A DNA stretch of 64,000 bases from assembly GCF_001742745.1 (NCBI RefSeq), contig NZ_MJAK01000010.1, positions 1 to 64,000 on the forward strand, written 5' to 3'. The stretch is from Curtobacterium sp. ER1/6. GTDB lineage: Bacteria; Actinomycetota; Actinomycetes; Actinomycetales; Microbacteriaceae. Under the pieces are notes generated by a model, which did no database searches, was not told the DNA's origin, and was given only the letters and a program-made list of their open reading frames with translations. This document shows positions 36,138 through 44,595 of the stretch, one piece after another (within the stretch, counting starts at the first letter, position 1; every line of letters starts with the position of its first letter). Made by a program: the position numbers and the translations under genes.

Positions 36138-36914
36138 ATGTCAGCGCCGACCGAGAGCCGTCCCTTGAACATCGTCGTCTGGAACGAGAACGTGCACGAG
36201 AGCCGCGGCGACGCGACCGTGCTCGGACACTACCCCGACGGCCTGCACACCGTGATCGCCGCCGCCCTCCGCGAGCACCACCCCGGGGCGTCCGTGTCCA
36301 CGGCCACGCTGCAGGAGCCCGAGCACGGCCTGACCGCCGAGCGGCTCGCCACGACCGACGTGCTGTTCTGGTGGGGCCACGTGGCGCACCAGGACGTGTC
36401 CGACGAGGTGGTCACCCGCGTGGTCGAGGCCGTCCACGCCGGCATGGGGCTCGTCGTCCTGCACTCCGGGCACTACTCGAAGCCGTTCACCCGGCTGATG
36501 GGCACCACCTGCTCCCTGAAGTGGCGCAACGACGGCGAGCGGGAGCTGGTCTGGACGATCGCACCCGAGCACCCGATCGCCGCGGGCGTCCCGCACCCGA
36601 TCGTCATCGACCGCCAGGAGATGTACGGCGAGTACTTCGACATCCCGCGCCCCGACGAGGAGGTCTTCCTGTCGACGTTCGCCGGCGGCGAGGTCTTCCG
36701 CTCCGGGGTCGCCTACCGCCGGGGTCTCGGCCGGGTGTTCTACTTCTCGCCCGGCGACCAGGAGTACCCGGTGTACCACCACGCGGACGTCCAGCGGGTG
36801 CTCGCGAACGCCGCAGCCTGGGCCGCTCCCACGTCCGAGCGCCGGCAGCTGACGGCCGACCCCCACCCGCGGGACTGGTTCCTCAGCGGTGGGTCGGGTA
36901 CACAGGAGGCGTGA
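36138..36914 (+). CDS. ThuA-like (trehalose utilisation type) protein
   Basis: Protein of 258 residues with the class I glutamine-amidotransferase-like ThuA fold: NIVVWNENVHE start, VLFWWGHVAHQDV, GMGLVVLHSGHYSKPFTRLMG, and RRGLGRVFYFSPGDQEYPVYHHADVQRVLANA. Family members are linked to sugar metabolism, with no proven reaction. TAGCGT lies 7 nt before the ATG (leaderless). The stop overlaps the next gene by 4 bp. Confidence 0.87.
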   Translation: MSAPTESRPLNIVVWNENVHESRGDATVLGHYPDGLHTVIAAALREHHPGASVSTATLQEPEHGLTAERLATTDVLFWWGHVAHQDVSDEVVTRVVEAVHAGMGLVVLHSGHYSKPFTRLMGTTCSLKWRNDGERELVWTIAPEHPIAAGVPHPIVIDRQEMYGEYFDIPRPDEEVFLSTFAGGEVFRSGVAYRRGLGRVFYFSPGDQEYPVYHHADVQRVLANAAAWAAPTSERRQLTADPHPRDWFLSGGSGTQEA

Positions 36915-38068
36915 CCAACCATCTCGCCGGTGCGGACAGGCGCACCGCGGTGATCGAGGCGCTCGAGGTCCTGGGCTCCGGCCCGGAGGAGCGCTTCGAC
37001 CGCATCACCCGCATGACCCACGAGGCCTTCGGCGTCCCGCTCACCTTCCTCAACCTCGTCCACCACGACCTCGTCACCACGCAGTCGACGTTCGGGTTCC
37101 AGCAGGGCACGAGCGTCGCCGCGAGCGAACAGTTCTGCGCGACGACCGTGCTGAGCCCCGAGCCGATGGTGGTCCCGGACGCCGCGCTCGACCTGCGGTT
37201 CGCGCAGTCGCCCGCGGTGACCGAGTACGGCATCCGGTTCTACGCGGGCGCCCCGCTGACGATGCCGGACGGCACGCGCGTGGGCACCCTCTGCGTGATG
37301 GACGCCGAGCCGCGGGTCTTCTCCGACGAGGACCTCGCGCTCCTCGGCGACCTCGCCCGCTGGGCAGAGCGGGAGCTCGGGTACTCGATAGAGCGCGGCC
37401 GCGTCCAGCGGGTGCTCGCCGGGCTCGTGCCGGACCCGGTCACCGTCCCCGGTGCGTCGGTGACGGGGCTCGTCGTGGCGGACGAGGACGGCGGCGACCT
37501 CGCCGACTGGCGCACCGCCGCCGACGGCTCGGTGCACGTCACCGTCGGCACGGTGACCGCAGCCGGTCGCGCCTCGGCGCTCCTCGCCGCCTCGGTCCGC
37601 GCGGCCGTGGTCGCCCGGACGGACCTGCCGCTCCGCGACGCGGTCGCCGGCCTGGAGGCCCAGCTCACCCCCGACCTGTCGACCGCCGGCGCCGTCGGCT
37701 CGCTCCTGCACCTGCGGTTCGACCCGACGTCGGGTCACGCCGAGTGGGTGGACGCCGGCCACGGCGAGGCGCTGCACCTGTCCGGCGGCACCGCCACCCC
37801 GCTGCGGTCCACGGACCTGCCGTTCGGCCTGCGGTCCGGCGGGGTCCAGCGGACCGTGTCGTCCCTCGACCTCGCGCCCGGCGACCGGGTCGTGTTCGTC
37901 ACGGACGGCACCCTCGGGCTCGACGGCATCGGGGACGCGCACGGCCTCGCGACCATCGCCGCGGCGCACCCCGACGACCTGGTCGACCACGTCCGGGCAC
38001 TGGTCCCCACCGACCGGACGACCGCGGACGTCACCGTCGTCGTGCTCACCCGGCACCGGGTGGACTGA
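36911..38068 (+). CDS. GAF domain plus SpoIIE-like phosphatase domain (degenerate)
   Basis: Protein of 385 residues. Residues about 20-165 form a GAF domain (FDRITRMTHEAFGVPLTFLNLV, FYAGAPLTMPDGTRVGTLCVMD). Residues about 170-385 resemble SpoIIE-type PP2C phosphatases (AGRASALLAASVRAAVVAR, DRVVFVTDGTLGLDG, TADVTVVVL). The first metal Asp is replaced (GTV for GDV) and the last DD pair is AD, so phosphatase activity is doubtful. The GTG overlaps the ThuA stop, with AGGAGG upstream. Confidence 0.8.
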   Translation: MTNHLAGADRRTAVIEALEVLGSGPEERFDRITRMTHEAFGVPLTFLNLVHHDLVTTQSTFGFQQGTSVAASEQFCATTVLSPEPMVVPDAALDLRFAQSPAVTEYGIRFYAGAPLTMPDGTRVGTLCVMDAEPRVFSDEDLALLGDLARWAERELGYSIERGRVQRVLAGLVPDPVTVPGASVTGLVVADEDGGDLADWRTAADGSVHVTVGTVTAAGRASALLAASVRAAVVARTDLPLRDAVAGLEAQLTPDLSTAGAVGSLLHLRFDPTSGHAEWVDAGHGEALHLSGGTATPLRSTDLPFGLRSGGVQRTVSSLDLAPGDRVVFVTDGTLGLDGIGDAHGLATIAAAHPDDLVDHVRALVPTDRTTADVTVVVLTRHRVD

Positions 38069-38074
38069 CGGACG

Positions 38075-38098
38075 CAGCGGGCCAGCGGGCTAGCGGGC
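38075..38098. repeat. 8-bp tandem repeat across a stop codon
   Basis: Three units of CAGCGGGC (the third begins TAGC). The change creates the TAG stop of the membrane-protein gene on the minus strand. Confidence 0.75.
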
Positions 38099-38521
38099 GC
38101 GCGGTGCCGGTCGTCCGGTGGCCGCCGCCACGAGCAGCGTCGCCAGGAGCGCCACACCGGCGAGCTCGACGCCGAGCCCCGCGGTCTTCCAGTACGCGCT
38201 GCCGACCACCTGCGGCTGCGTGATCGCCGCCGGCCACCACGGGTCGAGGAACGGGACCGTGCCGGGGAACGGGTCGGTCCCGAGCACGACGAGACCGCCG
38301 AGCAGCAGCACCACGCCGAGCCCGGCCATCGCCCCGCGCGGGCCGTGCAGCATCCGGACGACCAGGGCCGCGGCGAGTCCGGCGAACCCGAGCACCGCGA
38401 GCAGGAAGGCGACGACCACCACGGGCTGCGGGGTCAGCGCCACCCAGTCGAGCACCGCGATCGGCAGCAGCAGCCACCGTCCCGTCCGGGCCCAGCGTCG
38501 CGGGTTCCGCCATCCGTCCAT
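38090..38521 (-). CDS. Hypothetical four-helix membrane protein
   Basis: Protein of 143 residues, starting MDGWRNPRRWARTGRWLL, with hydrophobic segments near 17-33, 36-58, 65-84 and 115-137. No family recognised. TACCGT lies 7 nt before the ATG, so it is leaderless. Confidence 0.7.
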   Translation of the reverse strand: MDGWRNPRRWARTGRWLLLPIAVLDWVALTPQPVVVVAFLLAVLGFAGLAAALVVRMLHGPRGAMAGLGVVLLLGGLVVLGTDPFPGTVPFLDPWWPAAITQPQVVGSAYWKTAGLGVELAGVALLATLLVAAATGRPAPRAR

Positions 38522-38600
38522 GCCGGTCACGGTACGACAGCGCGCGGGGGGTCCCCTGAGGGCCTCCTTCCGACCGGCTCCGCTGGTTACCATCGACGGC

Positions 38601-39299
38601 ATGGCGCAGGACGGCCGGGGCAGGCAGGATCGGGCGGTGGCGACGCGGGCGGCCCTCATCGAGGCCGCCGCCGCGGAGTTCGACGAGCGCGGCTACGCCG
38701 GGGCGTCGATGGACGGGGTCGCCGAGCGGGCCGGGATGACCAAGGGCGCGCTCTACTTCCACTTCCGCTCGAAGGCCGACACGGCGAGCGCGGTGATCGC
38801 GGCGCAGGACGAGGTCTCGCGCCGGTACGCCGCTGCGGCCGCCGCCCGGGTGGCGTCGCCGCTCGAGTCGCTCATGTGGATGTCGCAGGGCGTCGCCGCG
38901 CAGATGACCAGCGAGGTCGTCGTGCGCGCCGGCCTGCGCCTGACCGCCGACCCGAACGCGCGGGCGATCCCGCGGGAGCACCCGTACGACCACTGGGTGG
39001 GGCACACCGCCGACCTGATCCGGCGCGCGGTGGACGCGGGTGAGGTCGACCCGTCGTGGGACCCCGAGCTCGTCGGACGCGTGGTGAACCCCGCGGTCGC
39101 GGGCGTCCAGATGATCTCGGACGTGCTGCACGACCGCGCCGACCTGTACGAGCGCCTGCGGGAGCTCTGGACGGTCCTGCTCAGCGCGATCGGGACGGAA
39201 CGGACACGCGCTGAGGTGCCCCGGCTGGTGGCGATCATCGTGCCGGACCCACCGGGACCGGCCGCGTGTGCGGACGGTGCCGGGGACCCGGTCGACTGA
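38601..39299 (+). CDS. TetR-family regulator, ScbR/ArpA-like
   Basis: Regulator of 232 residues. The DNA-binding domain RAALIEAAAAEFDERGYAGASMDGVAERAGMTKGALYFHFRSKADTASAVIAAQ resembles gamma-butyrolactone receptor-type regulators. The C-terminal ligand domain includes LMWMSQGVAAQMTSEVVVRAGLRL. The ligand is unknown, and no butyrolactone synthase is in view. TACCAT at 38588-38593 is 7 nt before the ATG. Confidence 0.85.
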   Translation: MAQDGRGRQDRAVATRAALIEAAAAEFDERGYAGASMDGVAERAGMTKGALYFHFRSKADTASAVIAAQDEVSRRYAAAAAARVASPLESLMWMSQGVAAQMTSEVVVRAGLRLTADPNARAIPREHPYDHWVGHTADLIRRAVDAGEVDPSWDPELVGRVVNPAVAGVQMISDVLHDRADLYERLRELWTVLLSAIGTERTRAEVPRLVAIIVPDPPGPAACADGAGDPVD

Positions 39300-39428
39300 G
39301 GGCGACGCGGGTCCCCCCAGGGACACCCACGTCGCTGTGCCACGAGGATACCGCGGAGTACGTTTCGCGAGCAGCCCCAGTTCGCGGGACCGCCCGGCCC
39401 GGACCGGCGACCCCGCTACCCTGGGCCC

Positions 39429-40307
39429 GTGGCGACCCCGGCAGCCGAGCACCGCGTCGACGTGGCCCTCGTCGCCGCCCTGCTCCGCGACCAGCACCCC
39501 GACCTGGCCGACCGACCGCTGTGGGTCGTCGCGAGCGGCTGGGACAACGTGGTGGTCCGTGCCGGCGACGACCTGGCCGTGCGGCTGCCCCGACGCGCGG
39601 CGGCCGCACGGCTCGTCGCCCACGAACAGCGCTGGCTGCCGGACATCGCCGCCCGGGTCGGCGGGGTGGTCGCGGTCCCCGAGCCGGTCCGCACCGGCCG
39701 ACCGGCGCTCGGGTACCCGTGGACCTGGAGCGTCGTGCCCTGGCTGCCGGGCCGTCCCGCCGGAGAGCGCCCGCAGGGGGAGGCGGTGGCGCGGACGCTC
39801 GCGGCGTTCCTCGACCGGTTGCACGTGCCCGCCCCCGCCGACGCCCCCGTGAACCCGGTCCGCGCGGTCCCGCTGGCGACCCGCACGGACGCGGTGCTGA
39901 CGCGACTGGCGACGGCCGACGTGCCCCGGGCGGCCGAGCTGGCGGCGCTCTGGCGGACCGCGGCCGGCGCGCCCACGCACACCGGGCCTCCCGTCTGGGT
40001 GCACGGCGACCTGCACCCCTTCAACCTGCTCGTCCAGCGGCAGCCGCTCGGCGACGAGCACCTGTCCGCCGTGGTCGACTTCGGGGACGTGACCTCGGGC
40101 GACCCGGCGGTCGACCTCGCGACGCGGTGGCTGACGTTCGACCGTGCGGGACGGCGCGCGTTCGCCGCACTCGTCCCCGCCGACGCGGCCACCTGGACAC
40201 GCGCCCGCGGCTGGGCGGTGTCGCTCGCGTCGGCACTCGCCGTCACCGACGACGACGCGTTCCGGACGACCGCGGCCGCCGCGATCGACGCGGTGCTGGA
40301 CGACTGA
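39429..40307 (+). CDS. Aminoglycoside-phosphotransferase-family kinase
   Basis: Small-molecule kinase fold of 292 residues. The catalytic loop is VWVHGDLHPFNLLV and the metal loop VVDFGDVTSGDPAVDLA. The nucleotide-binding start WDNVVVRAGDDLAVRLPRR matches Fructosamine/APH-type kinases. The substrate is probably not an aminoglycoside by default. TACCCT is 6 nt before the GTG. Confidence 0.87.
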   Translation: MATPAAEHRVDVALVAALLRDQHPDLADRPLWVVASGWDNVVVRAGDDLAVRLPRRAAAARLVAHEQRWLPDIAARVGGVVAVPEPVRTGRPALGYPWTWSVVPWLPGRPAGERPQGEAVARTLAAFLDRLHVPAPADAPVNPVRAVPLATRTDAVLTRLATADVPRAAELAALWRTAAGAPTHTGPPVWVHGDLHPFNLLVQRQPLGDEHLSAVVDFGDVTSGDPAVDLATRWLTFDRAGRRAFAALVPADAATWTRARGWAVSLASALAVTDDDAFRTTAAAAIDAVLDD

Positions 40308-40365
40308 GGGCACCGGGGCTTATCGTTCCCTCACCTGACCGTGCACCGGAGATCGGAGGGGCCTG

Positions 40366-41004
40366 ATGACCCTCGAGTTCCACGCCCCGCACGACGTCGA
40401 CACCGACGCCACCCCCGCCCCGTCCACCCGGTCCGACCGCCGGGGTCCGCACGCTCCCGGGCGTGCCGGCGTCCGCGGCCTGCTCGACCGCCTCGCCGCC
40501 CGTCGGGCCGTCGCCCGCGACCGTCGACTGGTCGCGCACCTGCACGAGCTCGACGACCTCCAGCGGCTCCTGACCGACGCGCGCGGCGTGGTCGAGCGCG
40601 GGTGGATCCAGCACTCCTGGTTCGCCTACCTCGACGAGCACGGTCGCGTGCGGAAGGCCGCGAGCGCCGCGACGATGGACGCCCAGGGCCGTCCGCTCGT
40701 GGCAGCGTGCCTGGTCGGCGCCGTGGTCTCGGCCGCCGGCGGTCCGCAGGTCGTGCACTCGCAGCAGGTGCAGCGGGCGCTCGACCTGGTCTGGCACGCC
40801 CTCGCGGCCGACGAGGGGCAGGCCGTCGCCTGGTGCCCGGCGCCGGACATCCGGATGGCCCGCGTCCGCGACCTGACGAGCTGGAACGACGGCACGGACC
40901 GCACCGCGACCGAGGTGGCCTCGCTGCTCCTCACCGCGGAGCGCGTCGCTGTGCACGAGGTCGCGCGCGTCCAGGCGCGGCGGACGGCGGTCCCGACGAC
41001 GTGA
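40366..41004 (+). CDS. DUF6197-like hypothetical protein
   Basis: Protein of 212 residues. The C-terminal half, LLTDARGVVERGWIQHSWFAYLDEHG and VAACLVGAVV, resembles DUF6197 proteins. The N-terminus is Pro/Arg-rich and unlike a domain. TATCGT near 40321 and GGAGGG at 40355 precede the ATG. The stop overlaps the DinB gene by 4 bp. Confidence 0.6.
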   Translation: MTLEFHAPHDVDTDATPAPSTRSDRRGPHAPGRAGVRGLLDRLAARRAVARDRRLVAHLHELDDLQRLLTDARGVVERGWIQHSWFAYLDEHGRVRKAASAATMDAQGRPLVAACLVGAVVSAAGGPQVVHSQQVQRALDLVWHALAADEGQAVAWCPAPDIRMARVRDLTSWNDGTDRTATEVASLLLTAERVAVHEVARVQARRTAVPTT

Positions 41005-41690
41005 CCGACGCCGTCCCGCAGGTGACCCCGGCCGCGCCGTCGCCGTCGATCGCGGCGAGTGGCCTGTCGGCGCTGTCCGACGAGGGCTCCGCCCCGACGA
41101 CGGACGCGGCGATGGTGAAGGACACGCTGCACCGCTACCTGCGGAAGCACCGGGCCGCGCTGCTCGCCAAGCTCGACGGCCTGGCGGAGCGGCAGGCCCG
41201 GTGGCCGCTCACCCCGACCGGGACGAACGTGCTCGGGCTCGTCAAGCACGTCGCCGGGGTGCAGGCGGGCTACCTCGGGCTCGTCTTCGACCGTCCGCTG
41301 CCCGACCCGCCCGCGTGGCTCGAGTCGTGGGACGGCGAGGACATGTACGCCTCGCTCGACGAGACCACGGCGGACGTCGTCGCGTTCCACCACCGCAGCG
41401 CCGCGCATGCCGACGCGACCATCGAGGCGCTCGACCTCGACGCCCGCGGGGTCGTCCCGTGGTGGCCCGAGGACCGTCGCGACGTGACGCTGCACCGGAT
41501 CCTCGTGCACCTGGCGTACGAGACCGCACGGCACGCGGGGCACGCCGACATCGTGCGCGAGATGCTCGACGGTCTGGCCGGCGACGGGGACGGCAACCTC
41601 GCCGACAAGACCGCCGCCGAGTGGGCGGACTGGCGCGCGCACCTGGTCGACATCGCCGAGCGGGCGGGGCTGGCCGAGCACGACCGGTAG
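41001..41690 (+). CDS. DinB/DUF664-family protein
   Basis: Four-helix-bundle protein of 229 residues with LGLVKHVAGVQAGYLGLVF and a second metal-ligand region LVHLAYETARHAGHADIVREMLDG. The three spaced histidines fit the DinB metal site. Some relatives are thiol-S-transferases that use mycothiol or bacillithiol. The GTG overlaps the previous stop (GTGA), which supports cotranslation. Confidence 0.83.
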   Translation: MTDAVPQVTPAAPSPSIAASGLSALSDEGSAPTTDAAMVKDTLHRYLRKHRAALLAKLDGLAERQARWPLTPTGTNVLGLVKHVAGVQAGYLGLVFDRPLPDPPAWLESWDGEDMYASLDETTADVVAFHHRSAAHADATIEALDLDARGVVPWWPEDRRDVTLHRILVHLAYETARHAGHADIVREMLDGLAGDGDGNLADKTAAEWADWRAHLVDIAERAGLAEHDR

Positions 41691-41806
41691 TCGACCGCCG
41701 CTCGACATCGTTACCGTTCTCCCAGGCAGTGTGGGGCGCTGCCCTCTTGACCTGGGCTTTCCTCCTGGGCGGAATCGCAGGATCCGCGGCTTCGGCGTCC
41801 TTGTCG

Positions 41807-41867
41807 TTGTACAAACGGGGGTCGCCCTGCGTACGGTCGGTCGGGTCCGTGCCCCGTCCTGTGGGGC
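41807..41867 (+). promoter_or_regulatory. Promoter and leader of the osmoprotectant operon
   Basis: A palindrome TTGTACAA (41807-41814) overlaps a -35-like TTGTAC; TACGGT at 41832-41837 is a likely -10 (19-bp spacer). A GCCCC/GGGGC hairpin (41851-41867) follows just before the ribosome site GGAAGGGG. An earlier hairpin (41725-41743) lies upstream. Confidence 0.45.
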
Positions 41868-41895
41868 GTCCAGCCCACCAGGAAGGGGCCCACCC

Positions 41896-42543
41896 GTGCT
41901 CCAGTACGTCGTGGAGCGATGGGACCAGATCTGGTTCTCGTCGTGGCAGCACTTCTCGCTGGTCGTCCAGTGCACCGTGCTCGCCACGCTCATCGCCGTG
42001 GTGCTCGCCACGCTCGTCTACCGCAGTCCGCAGCTCACCTCGATCGCGAACGGGGTGTCGGCCATCGGGCTGACGCTGCCGTCCTTCGCGGTCATCGGGC
42101 TGCTCATCGTGCCGCTCGGCTTCGGCGTCGTGCCGTCGGTCGTCACGGTCGTGTTCTTCGCGACGCTGCCGATCCTGCGGAACGCCGTCGTCGGCCTCGC
42201 CGAGATCCCGCCGACCGTCGTCGAGTCGGCGCGGGGGATCGGCATGAGCCGGATGCGCACCCTGCTGCAGGTCGAGCTGCCGATGGCGTGGCCGATCATC
42301 CTCAGCGGCGTCCGGGTGTCGGCGCAGATGGTGATGGGCATCGCCGCGATCGCCGCCTACGCGCTCGGCCCGGGCCTCGGCGGCTTCATCTTCTCCGGGC
42401 TCTCCCGGCTCGGCGGCGCGAACGCCCTGAACTCCGTCGTCATCGGCGTGGTCGGCGTCGTCCTGCTCGCCCTCGTCCTCGACCTGCTCCTCATCGGCCT
42501 CGGCCGCCTGACCACCCCGAGAGGTATCCGTGTCCAGCACTGA
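41896..42543 (+). CDS. Osmoprotectant ABC permease 1 (OpuCB/ProW type)
   Basis: Membrane permease of 215 residues with five to six helices and the EAA loop (VESARGIGMSRMRTLLQVELPMAWPIILSG). It forms one half of the pore for glycine-betaine, choline or carnitine-type solutes. It starts at a GTG with GGAAGGGG 7 nt upstream, and overlaps the ATPase gene by 14 bp. Confidence 0.88.
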   Translation: MLQYVVERWDQIWFSSWQHFSLVVQCTVLATLIAVVLATLVYRSPQLTSIANGVSAIGLTLPSFAVIGLLIVPLGFGVVPSVVTVVFFATLPILRNAVVGLAEIPPTVVESARGIGMSRMRTLLQVELPMAWPIILSGVRVSAQMVMGIAAIAAYALGPGLGGFIFSGLSRLGGANALNSVVIGVVGVVLLALVLDLLLIGLGRLTTPRGIRVQH

Positions 42544-43834
42544 CCCCGCCACCACCACCGCACCCGAGGGCGACGTCACCGGTCGCAGCATCCTGCTCGA
42601 CGAGGTCACCAAGCGCTACCCGGGGCAGCAGAAGCCCGCCGTCGACGGCATCACGCTCGAGATCCCGGCCGGCAAGGTCGTCATGCTCGTCGGCCCTTCC
42701 GGCTGCGGCAAGACCACCACGCTGAAGATGATCAACCGGCTCATCGAGCCCACCGAGGGCCGCATCGTCGTCGGCGACGAGGACGTCACGAGCATCGACG
42801 GCGACGAACTCCGTCGCCGCATGGGCTACGTCATCCAGGCGGGCGGGCTCTTCCCGCACATGACCGTCGCGGCGAACATCGCGATCGTGCCGAAGATGCT
42901 CGGCTGGTCGAAGGAGAAGATCGCCGCTCGCGTCGACGAGCTCCTCGACCTGGTGTCCCTCGACCCCGACACCTACCGCGACCGGTTCCCCCGGGAGCTG
43001 TCCGGCGGCCAGCAGCAGCGCGTCGGCGTGGCCCGCGCGCTCGCCGCCGACCCGCCCGTGCTGCTCATGGACGAGCCCTTCGGTGCCGTCGATCCGATCA
43101 CCCGGCAGCGCCTGCAGGACGAGCTCCTCCGGATCCAGGAGGAGCTGCACAAGACCATCGTCATCGTCACGCACGACTTCGACGAGGCCGTGAAGCTCGG
43201 CGACTGGATCGTGATCTTCACCGAGGGTGCGCACATCGTGCAGTACGACACCCCGGAGCGGATCCTGGCCGAGCCGGCGAACGAGTTCGTCGAGAACTTC
43301 ATCGGCTCCGGCGCCGGGCTGAAGCAGCTGACGCTCAACCGCGTGCGGGACGTCGAGCTCGCCTCGGCCGTCACGTGCTCGGCCGGTGAGGAGACCCGCG
43401 CCGTGCTGCAGCGCATGGACGAGGCCGGCGGCCACCAGCACGCCGTCGTCGTCGACCGCCGCCAGCGCCCCGTCGGCTGGCCGAGCCGCCGCCAGCTCGA
43501 GCGCCTGACCCGGGTGCCCGAGGGCGTCGAGTCCGACCTGCCCGTGGTCGGCGAGGCCGCGACGCTCAACGACGCACTCGACACCATGCTCGTCTCGAGC
43601 GCCGGAGCCGCGCTGGTGACCGGTCGCGGCGAGGCGTTCCGCGGCGTCATCACCGTCGAGACCGTCATGGACGCGATCACCCGGTCGCGCGCCGCTGCCG
43701 CGTCCGACCAGGCGTACGCCCCGGTCGGCACGAACACGAACCCGATCGAGACGCTGCCCTCGTCGCCCGTCACGATCGAGGAACGGAACGACGAGCACGC
43801 CGCCCGCACCGGCTCCGCCGAGGACGACCGGTGA
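42530..43834 (+). CDS. opuCA: Osmoprotectant ABC ATPase with CBS domains (OpuCA/ProV type)
   Basis: ATPase of 434 residues: Walker A GPSGCGKTT, Q-loop VIQAGGLFPHMT, signature LSGGQQQRVGVARAL, Walker B LLMDEPFGAVD and VTHDFDEAVKLGD. The C-terminal part (about 270-390) carries tandem CBS-like sequence (LDTMLVSSAGAALVTGRG), which in OpuA senses ionic strength and second messengers. It powers the two permeases flanking it. Confidence 0.9.
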   Translation: MSSTDPATTTAPEGDVTGRSILLDEVTKRYPGQQKPAVDGITLEIPAGKVVMLVGPSGCGKTTTLKMINRLIEPTEGRIVVGDEDVTSIDGDELRRRMGYVIQAGGLFPHMTVAANIAIVPKMLGWSKEKIAARVDELLDLVSLDPDTYRDRFPRELSGGQQQRVGVARALAADPPVLLMDEPFGAVDPITRQRLQDELLRIQEELHKTIVIVTHDFDEAVKLGDWIVIFTEGAHIVQYDTPERILAEPANEFVENFIGSGAGLKQLTLNRVRDVELASAVTCSAGEETRAVLQRMDEAGGHQHAVVVDRRQRPVGWPSRRQLERLTRVPEGVESDLPVVGEAATLNDALDTMLVSSAGAALVTGRGEAFRGVITVETVMDAITRSRAAAASDQAYAPVGTNTNPIETLPSSPVTIEERNDEHAARTGSAEDDR

Positions 43835-44595
43835 GCACCACCGCCGTCGCCGGGCCCGCCACGGGAGAGCGGACCCCGTGGAAGGGCCTGCTCGTCCAGC
43901 CGATCGCGATCCTCGTCGTCCTCGCGGGGTTCGCGGTGTGGCTGGCCACCGCCGACCTCTCCGCCACCGAGCGCAGCACGCTCAACCCGTCGAGCATCCT
44001 CGACCTGACCGGGCAGCACCTCGTGCTCACCCTGCAGGCCACCGTGCTCGTGCTCGTCATCGGCATCCCGCTCGGCATCCTGCTCACCCGCGGGCCGTTC
44101 CGCCGGGCGAGCACCGCCGTCATCGCGGTCGCCAACTTCGGGCAGGCCGCCCCGGCGGTCGGGCTCATCGTGCTGCTCGCCGCCTGGCTCGGGCTGAACA
44201 GCTGGTCGGCCGTGGTCGCCCTCGTGCTCTACGCGATCCTGCCGGTGCTGCGGAACACCATGCTCGGCGTCCAGAGCGTCGACGACCGGCTCGTCGAGGC
44301 CGGTCGTGGCATGGGCATGAGCGCGTTCGCCGTCCTGCTCAAGGTCGAGCTGCCGCTCGCCGTGCCGGTCATGCTCTCGGGCATCCGGACCGCCCTGGTC
44401 CTGCTCGTCGGCACCGCCAGCCTGGCGACCTTCGTCGGTGCGGGTGGCCTCGGGCTGCTCATCACCACGGGCGTGAACCTGTTCCTGCCCGCGGTGCTCG
44501 TCTCCGGGGCGCTCCTCGTCGCGCTCCTCGCCCTGACCATCGACTGGATCGGCCGCGTGGTCGAGACCGTCGCACGACCGAAGGGACTCCGATGA
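43831..44595 (+). CDS. Osmoprotectant ABC permease 2 (OpuCD type)
   Basis: Second permease (254 residues) with an EAA loop (RLVEAGRGMGMSAFAVLLKVELPLAVPVMLSG) and six predicted helices. It overlaps the ATPase stop by 4 bp (GTGA) and the next gene by 4 bp (ATGA), so the whole transporter is coupled. Confidence 0.88.
   Translation: MSTTAVAGPATGERTPWKGLLVQPIAILVVLAGFAVWLATADLSATERSTLNPSSILDLTGQHLVLTLQATVLVLVIGIPLGILLTRGPFRRASTAVIAVANFGQAAPAVGLIVLLAAWLGLNSWSAVVALVLYAILPVLRNTMLGVQSVDDRLVEAGRGMGMSAFAVLLKVELPLAVPVMLSGIRTALVLLVGTASLATFVGAGGLGLLITTGVNLFLPAVLVSGALLVALLALTIDWIGRVVETVARPKGLR

Noticed and set aside
38601-41690. Gamma-butyrolactone-type signalling or antibiotic cluster
   Set aside because: The TetR protein resembles such receptors, but no synthase, polyketide or peptide synthetase genes accompany it; the neighbours are APH-like kinase, DUF6197 and DinB genes.
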